In this document: piece after piece, positions 1-6,820 of the stretch
Position numbering within the stretch: position 1 is the stretch's first letter
Layout: each line of letters begins with the position of its first letter
From: Actinomycetota bacterium
Lineage (GTDB): Bacteria > Actinomycetota > Geothermincolia > Fen-727 > Anoxymicrobiaceae
DNA length: 11,807 bases
NCBI GenBank assembly: GCA_003154635.1
Contig: PMDX01000113.1
Coordinates: 1 to 11,807 of the forward strand
Direction: 5' to 3'
Notes under the pieces: model-generated
What the model was told of the DNA's origin: nothing
The model's database searches: none
The model's input: the letters and a program-made list of their open reading frames with translations, nothing else
Program-made: the position numbers and the translations under genes

Positions 1-120
1 GGGAGGGCCTCGGTGCTGGTGCAGGTGACCGACCACACCGGCACGGTCGTGGTCGAGCGCTCCATGTACCTGAACAACAGGGGAGGCGGCACCGACACGA
101 TCGGGTGCTACTCGGACTAA
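1..120 (+). CDS. C-terminal end of a module-repeat surface protein (partial)
   Basis: The frame is open from the first base and ends with TAA at 118-120, giving 39 residues; the start lies outside the window. The residues include VVVERSMYLNNRGGGTDT and end in a Tyr-Ser-Asp. This matches the C-terminus of the 773-residue protein encoded at 1385-3706, which ends VIVERSMYWNGRGAGTDT and then Gly-Gly-Phe-Ser-Asp. It is therefore the last strand and end cap of the same roughly 100-residue extracellular module. By analogy the full protein is probably secreted or surface-attached, but its N-terminal head cannot be seen. An intrinsic terminator follows 23 bases after the stop. Membership of the module family is well supported; the function is unknown. 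Confidence 0.8.
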   Translation, partial: GRASVLVQVTDHTGTVVVERSMYLNNRGGGTDTIGCYSD

Positions 121-143
121 GCGACCGATGCTAAGAGAATCAG

Positions 144-170
144 AGGGGCGGCGCACAGCCGCCCCTTTCT
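144..170 (+). terminator. Rho-independent terminator
   Basis: A perfect 9-bp stem, AGGGGCGGC (144-152) and GCCGCCCCT (158-166), encloses a GCACA loop and runs into TTTCT. It sits 23 bases after the stop of the module-protein gene and ends that transcript before the toxin-antitoxin promoter. Confidence 0.88.
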
Positions 171-180
171 CACAATAGGG

Positions 181-202
181 CACGATAATTCGGCTTATCG
201 TG
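181..202. repeat. Dyad CACGATAA-N6-TTATCGTG (dif-like site or operator)
   Basis: A perfect 8-bp inverted repeat, CACGATAA (181-188) and TTATCGTG (195-202), is separated by TTCGGC. The pattern ATAA-N6-TTAT is the core layout of XerC/XerD (dif) sites. CGATAAT also matches the left core of the actinobacterial dif consensus as I remember it. A close relative lies at 9837-9854 (17 of 22 positions match across the whole dyad). It lacks a T tract, so a terminator is unlikely. It lies 57 bases upstream of a -35 box, so an operator is the main alternative. Confidence 0.6.
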
Positions 203-258
203 CGCTACAGAGCACGTTCTGCCTTCCCTTTATGCCCACCGGCCTATTGCAACTATAA

Positions 259-288
259 TTGACATAGTGAATAAATATCTGCTATTAT
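259..288 (+). promoter_or_regulatory. Sigma-70-type promoter, extended -10, leaderless start
   Basis: A consensus TTGACA (259-264) is followed by 18 bases and TATTAT (283-288), with TGC directly before the -10 (extended -10). The predicted start point, 6-7 bases after the -10, falls at about 294-296, on the ATG at 295. No ribosome-binding site fits between promoter and ATG, so the mRNA is probably leaderless. The local A+T content is much higher than in the flanking genes. Confidence 0.8.
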
Positions 289-294
289 CGCCAA

Positions 295-912
295 ATGAAA
301 TGGACAAATTCACTCGACGAAGTGATGGGCAGCAGGCTGAAGGTGAGACTCGTCCGCATCCTGTGTGATTCCGATGAACCGAAGACCGGGATGCGTCTGG
401 CGAAGGCCGCAGGGTACTCACACACGCAGACCTACAAAGCGCTCGATGAACTGGAGGAGCTCGGCCTGGTTACATCATGGGCCTCAGGCGCGGCGTATCT
501 CTACTCGGTCAACCGGGAGAGCTACCTGGTCAGGGAGGTGCTCACGCCGGCACTGCGGGCGGAGCGGGAAATCATCCGTGCACTGGCGCAGAGGTTCTAC
601 GACCGCCTTGGCGAGGATCTTCTCTCTGTTGTCGTCTACGGGAGCGTAGCAAGGAAAGAGGACCAGGCCGGCAGCGACATCGACCTCATACTGGTGTGCC
701 GCGACGGGTCGGACGTGGAGGACCTTGAGTTCGCGGCGGCCGAGGTGTCGCTTTCAGCCTCTCGAGAGTTCGCCGGCTCCGTATCCGCGTTCGTGTTTGA
801 AGAGAAGACTTACCAGAAGCGGCTTAGACAGGGCAAGGCCATGTGGAGCGACGTCAGGAAAGAAGGGGTACCCGTGGCCAGAAGGTCTGAGAAGGTGGCT
901 TCGCTTGGTTAA
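295..912 (+). CDS. Winged-helix / minimal nucleotidyltransferase (MNT) antitoxin-like protein
   Basis: This 205-residue protein has two parts. Residues about 10-75 form a winged helix-turn-helix (MRLAKAAGYSHTQTYKALDE recognition region, then a wing ending in AAYLYSVN). Residues about 105-175 form a minimal nucleotidyltransferase with a textbook GS-X10-DxD motif: G116-S117, D128 and D130, the metal- and nucleotide-binding residues. In studied MNT-HEPN pairs such as MntA/HepT, the MNT protein neutralises the HEPN RNase by AMPylating it; that role is inferred here. The fused DNA-binding domain suggests autoregulation of its own promoter. The ATG at 295 coincides with the predicted transcription start. 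The stop overlaps the downstream HEPN start by 8 bases, pointing to translational coupling. Domain calls are firm; antitoxin function is inference. Confidence 0.88.
   Translation: MKWTNSLDEVMGSRLKVRLVRILCDSDEPKTGMRLAKAAGYSHTQTYKALDELEELGLVTSWASGAAYLYSVNRESYLVREVLTPALRAEREIIRALAQRFYDRLGEDLLSVVVYGSVARKEDQAGSDIDLILVCRDGSDVEDLEFAAAEVSLSASREFAGSVSAFVFEEKTYQKRLRQGKAMWSDVRKEGVPVARRSEKVASLG
892..898 (+). promoter_or_regulatory. Ribosome-binding site fixing the HEPN TTG start
   Basis: AAGGTGG lies inside the end of the nucleotidyltransferase gene, 6 bases before a TTG at 905. The open frame runs much further upstream, but no other start codon near the gene boundary has such a site, so it decides the start. 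Confidence 0.65.
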
Positions 913-1315
913 GAAGATCGTCACGAGGGAAGTCAGCGCTGCTGAGGCAAGGGTGTTCCTCGAGAAAGCGCTGGACTGTGTCGACTCTGCGCAGGAAGCG
1001 CTCGAAAAGGGGAAGTGGGACAGGGCTTCGCGCGAGGCGGTGCAGGGAGCAATCTTCTCGGTAGACGCCTTACTGGGAACCAGGTACCGGTTACGCTCTG
1101 GTGCGCAGGACCACACCCAGGCGGCTACCCTACTCTCTCAGAAGGTTGGCACCGAGGATGCCCGCAAGAACGCCGCTCGATTCATCAAAATAATCACCAA
1201 GAAGAACGTTGTTCAGTACGAAGGCCGGCACGCCAGCCAGGCCGAATCCAGAAGCCTGACGCGGGACGCGGAGCGACTACTCGACTGGGTCAAGGCCGAA
1301 ATCGCAAGCATGTAA
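905..1315 (+). CDS. HEPN-domain protein, probable toxin partner of the MNT protein
   Basis: This 136-residue all-helical protein starts at TTG 905 and overlaps the upstream stop by 8 bases. The helix pattern fits a HEPN domain: AEARVFLEKALDCVDSAQEA, then a long helix with WDRASREAVQGAIFSVDALL, then a C-terminal helix ending in AERLLDWVKAEIASM. HEPN proteins next to MNT proteins are usually RNases with an R-X4-H motif. Here the equivalent stretch reads K100-N101-V-V-Q-Y105, so Lys and Tyr replace Arg and His. A PF05168-like HEPN subfamily with a conserved K/R-N-x3-Y is my reading from memory. The pair with the upstream gene is a likely type VII-like toxin-antitoxin unit, but the changed motif makes RNase activity uncertain. 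A non-nuclease RNA-binding or AMPylation-target role is possible. Confidence 0.78.
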   Translation: MVKKIVTREVSAAEARVFLEKALDCVDSAQEALEKGKWDRASREAVQGAIFSVDALLGTRYRLRSGAQDHTQAATLLSQKVGTEDARKNAARFIKIITKKNVVQYEGRHASQAESRSLTRDAERLLDWVKAEIASM

Positions 1316-1384
1316 TATTTTCCATTGCCTGTACTTAACCGGCTGAGACGAGCATGGGTCCCAATCCCACTACCTCCGCCGGGG
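1316..1384. other. Convergent intergenic gap with a tRNA-3'-end-like stretch
   Basis: This 69-base gap lies between two converging genes. Positions 1354-1380 look like the T-arm and acceptor end of a tRNA. TGGG and CCCA can pair around a seven-base TCCCAAT loop, followed by TACCTCC, a G discriminator and CC (the base after it is G, not A). No 5' half or anticodon arm is visible, so it is at most a remnant. I see no clear terminator for either gene. Confidence 0.3.
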
Positions 1385-2605
1385 TCAGTCTGAGAAACCG
1401 CCCAGGGTATCCGTCCCCGCACCCCTTCCGTTCCAGTACATCGAGCGCTCGACGATGACCGGGCTCGCGCTCCGGACGACGACCGAAGCTCTTCCTTGAG
1501 GAATCCACTTCGCCATGTTGTAAGTCTTGCGCGCGTTGGCTTTCACGGTGTCCGTGAATGTTACGTCTCCCTGCCCGGTGTCGGTCAGGTAGGAGATGGT
1601 CACGGTGACATCAGACGCGTTCGGGTTCTCTATCAGCGTGTATGTCTCTCTACCCTCCGAGGTCTGGCCGTCCGGCAGGTACCACGTACCGTGCGGAGAC
1701 GGCGTGCCCACGTGCTGGTGGCACGCGTCCTTCTCGGAGTTGTTCCAGTACATGGCACGCTCTGCCACGATGGGCAGGCTTCCCTGCACGTGTATCGAGC
1801 AGTCGGTGTTCGACATGCCCGGCACGTCGTTGACCTTGATGGTCTTGCGCGCCTTGGCCGGCATCGTGAACGGCGCCCCGGCTACCGGGCCGTCCGGGGT
1901 CATGTAGGTCACGGAGACGTTCGCCGCAACGCTGTTCGGGTTCTGGACCAGCAGCCAGGTCGTGAAACCCCACGCTGTCGAGCCTTCGGCCAGGTAGAAG
2001 TCATACCCGGGCGCGGTCGCGCCGATAGAGTCATCACCCTCGATGCGTTTGTCGCGATACATGGAGCGCTCTGCGATCACGGGCACGCTGGAGGCGACCT
2101 CAATCGAAGTGCTGGCGGCCCCTATGTCATCTGCCACGTTGAAAGTCTGCCGCGTGAAAGCAGGCACCTTCTTCGTGACCGTCTTCGGGCTGCCACCCTC
2201 TATGTCGTATGTCACACGGACGCTGGCGGGCGTGCCCGTCGGATTTTGAAGAAGGAGCCAGGTCTCGAACCCATAACCGGTGCAGCCTTCAGGCATGTAC
2301 CAGGTCCTGGAGGGCGAAGTCACTCCTATCGAATTGTGAGCCTCGTCCGCCCACGACATAGTGCGGTCTACCGCAATCGGCAGCCCCTCGAGACATTCGA
2401 CTTTCGTAGAGAAGTCGCAGTTCGTGACGACACTGGCGGGGTCGATGGTGAGCTGGCTGCCCGGCGCCAGCGTGAACACTCCTCCGGGGACCTGTCCCAA
2501 GGTCGTCTGGTAAGTGACCCTCGCGTGCACCGCTTCGCTGTTTGGATTCGTGACCGAGACGTAGGTGTCGAATCCCCACGCGTCGGAGCCCTCCGCGAGG
2601 TAGTA
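1385..2605 (-). repeat. Four in-gene module repeats of about 305 bp
   Basis: This part of the gene encodes four tandem modules. Each opens with (W/F/Y)Y(L/M)(A/P)(E/D)G, has a central NPN or NPT turn after ETW or TTW, and ends near ER(S/A)MYWN and HxS(I/V)G. Spacing is 101, 101 and 105 residues. The copies have diverged at DNA level and are not perfect repeats, so this looks like an old domain duplication. Confidence 0.85.
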
Positions 2606-3706
2606 GAGGCTCGGCTTCGCGAAGGAGACATACTCGAGCATGTCTCCGCTGAGCGTCAGCTGGTTCTTCCAGCTCTTTCCCCCGTCCAGCGTGCGATACA
2701 GGGTCCCTCCTGCCGGCCCGGTGGCGCTAGGCCCCGCCACCCACGCGGTGTTCTCGTCCAGCGCGTCAATGCACATCAGCCAGTAGCCGTGGCTCAGGCC
2801 CGCCGGTGATTGCTTGACCCAGTTTGCACCGTTGTCGTCCGTCCGGAAGATGCCCCCGTAGTCCGCCGCCACCCATACGATCCCGGGACCCGGGGTCGCG
2901 ACGTCGTTCAAGTCCTGCGCTCCGGACTGCAACGTGAACTGGCTCCAGGACCCCCCGTTGTCGGACGTGCCCAGGACATCCGCCATTCCGCCGACCGCCC
3001 ACGCGTCGCTTCCATCGACAGCACTTATCGCCAGCATGTGATCTGTGGGGGCTTTGGCGGGCGCCTTATTGACCCAGGTCTTCCCGCCGTCCGAGGTGCG
3101 AAGGATGGTCGGCCCGTTTGTCCCCGGCGCGCCTGCGCCGGCGACCCAGGCATTCATGGCGTCGATAGCGCAAGCGCCTTGAAGGGGCGCGTCCTGCACT
3201 CCAGGTGGCGTCCTGGAAGCCCAGGTCCGCCCCCCGTCGTTGGTGAAAAGGATTGTGCCGGGGGTCCCGCCCGTCACCCATGCGGTGTTCCTGCCCAGCG
3301 CGGATATCTTCAAGAGGTCGGTGTTGGGTATCTGGGTGGGAGACCCCTGTCGCTTCCAGGTCCGCCCCCCGTCGGTGGTGCGGGCTATCGTACCGTAACC
3401 ACCACTTGACGCCCCGACCGTCCAGCAGTTCTCCGAATCGATCGCGGCAATCGAAAAGAGCGCGACGCTGGGCAATCCGGAGGTCGGCTGCCGGGTCCAC
3501 GACCTGCCGCTGTCGACTGATTTCATTATCAGCGCCGAACCGTCATTGGCCATGCCGCACACCCACCCTGTGAGCGGCGACACACCTCCAGACCCGGTGG
3601 CCTTCGGGGTGGCCTTCGGCCCGGCCAGTGCCGGCACCGCCAGGGCGACAGTGCAGCTCGACAGGAGCAGTGCAAGAAATACCAGACTCACGACGAACCT
3701 TTTCAT
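1385..3706 (-). CDS. Secreted/lipid-anchored YCF48-like beta-propeller protein with four C-terminal modules
   Basis: This 773-residue exported protein begins with a signal peptide. L15-S16-S17-C18 fits a lipobox, but ALA-G at 26-29 would also suit signal peptidase I, so anchoring is open. Residues about 45-350 hold seven Asp-box motifs, (S/T)xDxGxxW, ending at W70, W117, W162, W211, W254, W296 and W346. Their spacing of 42-50 residues fits a seven-bladed propeller of the YCF48/BNR/sialidase type. Catalytic residues of a sialidase are not evident, so ligand or protein binding is more likely. Residues 368-773 are four modules of 101-105 residues, starting at Y368, W469, F570 and W675. The same module occurs in the genes at both ends of the window. 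AGGAGG lies 7 bases before the ATG. The role is unknown; surface display or envelope assembly is inference. Confidence 0.9.
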   Translation of the reverse strand: MKRFVVSLVFLALLLSSCTVALAVPALAGPKATPKATGSGGVSPLTGWVCGMANDGSALIMKSVDSGRSWTRQPTSGLPSVALFSIAAIDSENCWTVGASSGGYGTIARTTDGGRTWKRQGSPTQIPNTDLLKISALGRNTAWVTGGTPGTILFTNDGGRTWASRTPPGVQDAPLQGACAIDAMNAWVAGAGAPGTNGPTILRTSDGGKTWVNKAPAKAPTDHMLAISAVDGSDAWAVGGMADVLGTSDNGGSWSQFTLQSGAQDLNDVATPGPGIVWVAADYGGIFRTDDNGANWVKQSPAGLSHGYWLMCIDALDENTAWVAGPSATGPAGGTLYRTLDGGKSWKNQLTLSGDMLEYVSFAKPSLYYLAEGSDAWGFDTYVSVTNPNSEAVHARVTYQTTLGQVPGGVFTLAPGSQLTIDPASVVTNCDFSTKVECLEGLPIAVDRTMSWADEAHNSIGVTSPSRTWYMPEGCTGYGFETWLLLQNPTGTPASVRVTYDIEGGSPKTVTKKVPAFTRQTFNVADDIGAASTSIEVASSVPVIAERSMYRDKRIEGDDSIGATAPGYDFYLAEGSTAWGFTTWLLVQNPNSVAANVSVTYMTPDGPVAGAPFTMPAKARKTIKVNDVPGMSNTDCSIHVQGSLPIVAERAMYWNNSEKDACHQHVGTPSPHGTWYLPDGQTSEGRETYTLIENPNASDVTVTISYLTDTGQGDVTFTDTVKANARKTYNMAKWIPQGRASVVVRSASPVIVERSMYWNGRGAGTDTLGGFSD

Positions 3707-3975
3707 CAGGTGCCCTCCTGGGGAGAGACGAGTTCCCGCAGTAACCCGGGTAGTCCCGACGGCACTATTCTATCCGATATTTCCCTGTGCCCGCCTCTCC
3801 ACCTTGACCGGCGCACAAGTGTCGGGTCAGGCGCCCGCCCGCAGAGCCGCACCCGGGGTTCGTGGGAGGCCCAGGGGCCAATAACGGAACACGCGAGGTT
3901 CAAGGGAAGAAAGGAGAACCCCGATTCTAGTTGTCACCCAACTCAATAGTTGACGCTGTGCAGAAGCATAAGCAT
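3707..3975. other. Intergenic region between the redox operon and the propeller gene
   Basis: Both flanking genes are on the - strand. AGGAGG at 3714-3719 serves the propeller gene. A TAGAAT -10-like hexamer lies at 3767-3772 on the - strand, but no -35 match is found at the proper spacing, so a promoter is only weakly supported. At 3929-3952, 24 bases after the operon stop, AGTTG-N5-CAACT-N4-AGTTG can form either of two mutually exclusive 5-bp hairpins. No strong terminator is seen. I find no convincing gene on either strand. Confidence 0.45.
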
Positions 3976-5541
3976 TTAGATATAGAACGATGAATCAGCC
4001 GCGTCACCTTCGTCAAACTCCTCTTTGATGCGTTTCTGCCAGTGCGGGTAGTTGTAGATGGAGTCTCCGAACACCTCGTCTCGGAAATGCGCCGAGAACG
4101 CCATCACGCCGAGTCCCAGGCCAAAGCACTGGTCTCGCGTTGTCTCGGCCGATTCCTTCTCGTACTCTCTGACACCCCTGACGTGTTCGGGGTTGCGCGC
4201 ATCGAAGAGGATGAGCTCCTCCTGGTGTCCGTAATGGCCGGTCCCTTCGTAGACCCCTCCCCACGCATTATCGGCAAAGTCCTCGAACATGCCGCCGCGG
4301 TCGATATATTTCCGCTTGAGCCTGGCCGCTATTCTCGACTGGTTGACAGCGTTGTCGAACGACTCGCAAGTTCCAAACGATGTGCCCATTGTCCCGCCGG
4401 TCCGGAACGAGAGCGGTGGCAGTGCGCCGCGCACGAACCCCCACCAGACCATCCCGTGCATGGGCGGGACGAGGCTGAGGTCCACCAGGACGCCGTTGGT
4501 GCTGTCGATGATCTCTCTCAAGACCGTCTCCTGGTAGTCGAGCTCGCCGGGCGAGCTCGCGGCGATCATGAACTGGAACATGTGCTCGGCGCCGTTGAAC
4601 AGGGCGGCGAGGTTGCCGAGGCCGTTGAGCTTCTTGATCAGGCGCGGCGCGAATATCGCGGTGACGAGCCCTATGGAGTTCTTGCAGAGCATGTACCCTA
4701 TCTCGTTGTCGCCCACCATGTACGCGGCGTCCGCGTATGCCTCGAAGCTCGGAAAGATGCAAAGGTAGGTCTTGAAATTGTCCGGGACCTCCACCTCGAG
4801 GTCGTCTAGCGTCCCCACGACCTCGGGTTGCTCGGGGCCGGGCCAGTTGTAGAGCTTGACCGCGATCCTGGTGAATATTCCTATGCCGCTCCGCGCGCCG
4901 AAGAAACCTCGCATGATGCCGCGCAGGCTTGGCCCAGGTCCATCGCCGGAGAACCACCCCAGACCGGAGCCCGGCGACCCCAGCGTCAGCACCTCGCCTG
5001 AAGGAAGGACCCACTCGACCCCGAGAACGTTCCTGCAGTTGTAGCCGGTGGTGAGACCGGACCAGCCCGTGCCGTCCATGGAAGTGCAGCTTGCGAGCGG
5101 TGACGTGCCGCATCCCGCGCCCACGATATGCAGGTTCATTCCCTTTTTCAGGACCTCGGCCTGCACCTGAGCACAGATGGCGTACGGCTCGATTATCGCG
5201 TACATGTTCTTTTCGTCTATGTCTATGATGCGGTTCATCCTCCGCAGGTCTACCTGGACCACGCCGTCGGTCCCGGGTCCCGCGTGGGCGCCCCACCCCG
5301 TGCTGAAAGCCTTGAACTTGAGCCCGTTCCGGTTGCACGCCCTGACGACGGCCTGGACCTCCTTGGTCGAGCCGGGCAGCACGACCGCGACCGGGCGGTG
5401 TACCCACGGTGCGGTCTCCTCAATGTTGGAAAAAGACTGGAACGCGTAACAATCGAGCACGGAAGGCTCGCGCGTGGCGTTTTCAGGCCCGACCGCCTCT
5501 TCGAGCTCCTCGTAGCCAACATCGGTCAATGTCCCGGGCAT
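3976..5541 (-). CDS. FAD-binding oxidoreductase subunit (PCMH/VAO superfamily), second flavin subunit
   Basis: This 521-residue protein is the last gene of the operon. Residues about 48-235 form an FAD-binding PCMH domain: a Pro-rich start at HRPVAVVLPGSTKEVQAVVR, a glycine turn at FSTGWGAHAGPGTDG (79-93), VQVDLRRMNRIIDID, and the second half at GVEWVLPSGEVL and FFGARSGIGIFTRIAVKL. The C-terminal half is the substrate-cap/FAD-oxidase C region, and the end (about 497-521) replaces the usual FDPNGVxNPG tail with KEEFDEGDAADSSF. The superfamily oxidises alcohols, 2-hydroxy acids or phenols and bonds FAD non-covalently or covalently. The ATG follows the upstream TAA after one base, with GGAGG inside that gene's last codons. 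By position it could act like GlcE, but it is longer than GlcE (about 350). Substrate unknown. Confidence 0.88.
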   Translation of the reverse strand: MPGTLTDVGYEELEEAVGPENATREPSVLDCYAFQSFSNIEETAPWVHRPVAVVLPGSTKEVQAVVRACNRNGLKFKAFSTGWGAHAGPGTDGVVQVDLRRMNRIIDIDEKNMYAIIEPYAICAQVQAEVLKKGMNLHIVGAGCGTSPLASCTSMDGTGWSGLTTGYNCRNVLGVEWVLPSGEVLTLGSPGSGLGWFSGDGPGPSLRGIMRGFFGARSGIGIFTRIAVKLYNWPGPEQPEVVGTLDDLEVEVPDNFKTYLCIFPSFEAYADAAYMVGDNEIGYMLCKNSIGLVTAIFAPRLIKKLNGLGNLAALFNGAEHMFQFMIAASSPGELDYQETVLREIIDSTNGVLVDLSLVPPMHGMVWWGFVRGALPPLSFRTGGTMGTSFGTCESFDNAVNQSRIAARLKRKYIDRGGMFEDFADNAWGGVYEGTGHYGHQEELILFDARNPEHVRGVREYEKESAETTRDQCFGLGLGVMAFSAHFRDEVFGDSIYNYPHWQKRIKEEFDEGDAADSSFYI

Positions 5542-5542
5542 C

Positions 5543-6820
5543 TTACTCCTCCTCGGGCTGCAGCCCCGCCGACCTCGCGACGAGTTCGGTCAGCTCGTAG
5601 ACGGGAAAGTCCATGCGTAAATCATTTGCCGTGTCCCTGAATACCCTCACGCACCAGGGGCAGGCCGTCACCAGGGCTTCCGCGCCGGTGGCTCTCGCTT
5701 CCTCCAGCCTTTCCCGCGCCGCCCACGAGGCGAAGTCTTCAAACGCCTCGAGGACACCACCCCCGGCACCGCAGCACCATGAGTACTCTTTTATCCGCTC
5801 CATCTCGATGAGCTTCAATCCGGGTATGTGCCCCAGCAGGTTTCTCGGGGGCTCGTAGATGCCTTCTTTGCCCGCTCGCTTCATGGGCACGGGGCGCAGG
5901 AGCTTGTCTCCCTTCCAGTCGCCGAAATACGGCTCGCTCATCCGGCCCAGGTGACAAGGGTCGTGGTAAGTGACGAGCATCGGCACCTCGTTCTTGAGCC
6001 GCAGCCTGCCCCCGGCGACACACCTCTCCAGGTATTGGGTGACATGCAGGACCTCGGCGTCGAGCTCCACGCCCATCCGGGGGTAAGCAAACCTGAAGGT
6101 GGAGTAGCCGTCAGAGCACGCCGTCACCAGGGTCGATGCGCCGGACGCCCTGAGGCGTGACTGCATGTCATCGGCGAAGTTCTTGGCCTCGCCCCTGTAA
6201 CCCAGCTCGTATGCCCGGCCCCCGCAGCATCCCTCGGCGGCCCCGGCTATCCCCACGTCGACACCCGCCTCGATCAACAGCCTGACAATGCCGCGGACCG
6301 CACCGCGCAGGTCGGGGTCGTAGGAGAACCGGCAGCCGGCGTGGAAGAGCACTTCGGCTTTCTCGACGTTGACGTCCTTGAGCCCGAGCCCTTCCGCCCA
6401 TTCGCCTCGCCTCGCCTTGGGCTCGCCAAGCACGTTGTTCTCTTTCTTGAGAGCGTCGATCATCGCCATGTGTTCGATGACCAGATATCCGGCGTTGACG
6501 CATTCCGCCCGCAGCTCGGATAACACCTCAGTGATATCGATGTCGTCACGGTAGACCTTGCAGGATGCGTCGCACGCCCCGCACAGCTGGCACTTGTAGA
6601 TGATCTCCGCTACCTCGTCGTTGAGCGCGCTCCTTCCCTCGAGCATCGAGAGCCCCATGATCATCCTCCCGGAACCCGAATAGGAATGGAAGTTGAACCG
6701 CGATATCGACGGGCAAACCCCTGCGAACCGCCAGCTCTTGACCTGGTTGTAAGGGACCCACTTGCAACTAGAGCAGCGCGAGCACCCTAGCATGTCGTTT
6801 CGGTAATCAATGAGCGCCAT
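5543..6820 (-). CDS. Iron-sulfur electron-transfer subunit with two CCG domains (HdrD/GlcF-like)
   Basis: This 425-residue cytoplasmic or membrane-peripheral protein carries electrons from the flavin subunits. The N-terminal part has two [4Fe-4S] sites. The first is C13-x2-C16-x2-C19 with a distant C36-P37, and the second is a standard C77-x2-C80-x2-C83-x3-C87. Two cysteine-rich CCG domains follow. The first has C163, C198-C199-G200 and C235, with Gly where the last Cys would be. The second is complete: C289, C349-C350-G351 and C387-x2-C390. This layout is that of GlcF, GlpC, LutA and HdrD. The complete second domain could hold an HdrB-type noncubane cluster. The start overlaps the upstream FAD gene by 14 bases, so translation is coupled. 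No membrane segment is visible, so a quinone- or other acceptor-linked role is inference. Confidence 0.9.
   Translation of the reverse strand: MALIDYRNDMLGCSRCSSCKWVPYNQVKSWRFAGVCPSISRFNFHSYSGSGRMIMGLSMLEGRSALNDEVAEIIYKCQLCGACDASCKVYRDDIDITEVLSELRAECVNAGYLVIEHMAMIDALKKENNVLGEPKARRGEWAEGLGLKDVNVEKAEVLFHAGCRFSYDPDLRGAVRGIVRLLIEAGVDVGIAGAAEGCCGGRAYELGYRGEAKNFADDMQSRLRASGASTLVTACSDGYSTFRFAYPRMGVELDAEVLHVTQYLERCVAGGRLRLKNEVPMLVTYHDPCHLGRMSEPYFGDWKGDKLLRPVPMKRAGKEGIYEPPRNLLGHIPGLKLIEMERIKEYSWCCGAGGGVLEAFEDFASWAARERLEEARATGAEALVTACPWCVRVFRDTANDLRMDFPVYELTELVARSAGLQPEEE

Noticed and set aside
181..202. Second terminator for the upstream gene
   Set aside because: The stem is A+T-rich with no T tract, and a far stronger terminator already lies at 144-170.
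1385..2605. CRISPR-like or tandem DNA array in the module region
   Set aside because: The periodicity of about 305 bp is in the protein; the DNA copies are diverged and there are no short identical repeats with unique spacers.
1496..2809. 437-codon open frame on the + strand
   Set aside because: It lies fully opposite the propeller/module gene, has an Arg/Val/His-rich composition typical of high-G+C antisense frames and no recognisable domain or ribosome site.
4042..4809. 255-codon + strand frame opposite the second FAD gene
   Set aside because: Antisense shadow of a well-supported gene; no ribosome site or domain.
4268..5407. 379-codon open frame on the - strand in another frame of the second FAD gene
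   Set aside because: Extreme Arg/Gly content and no motif; the overlapping frame has a clear FAD-binding domain and a good start.
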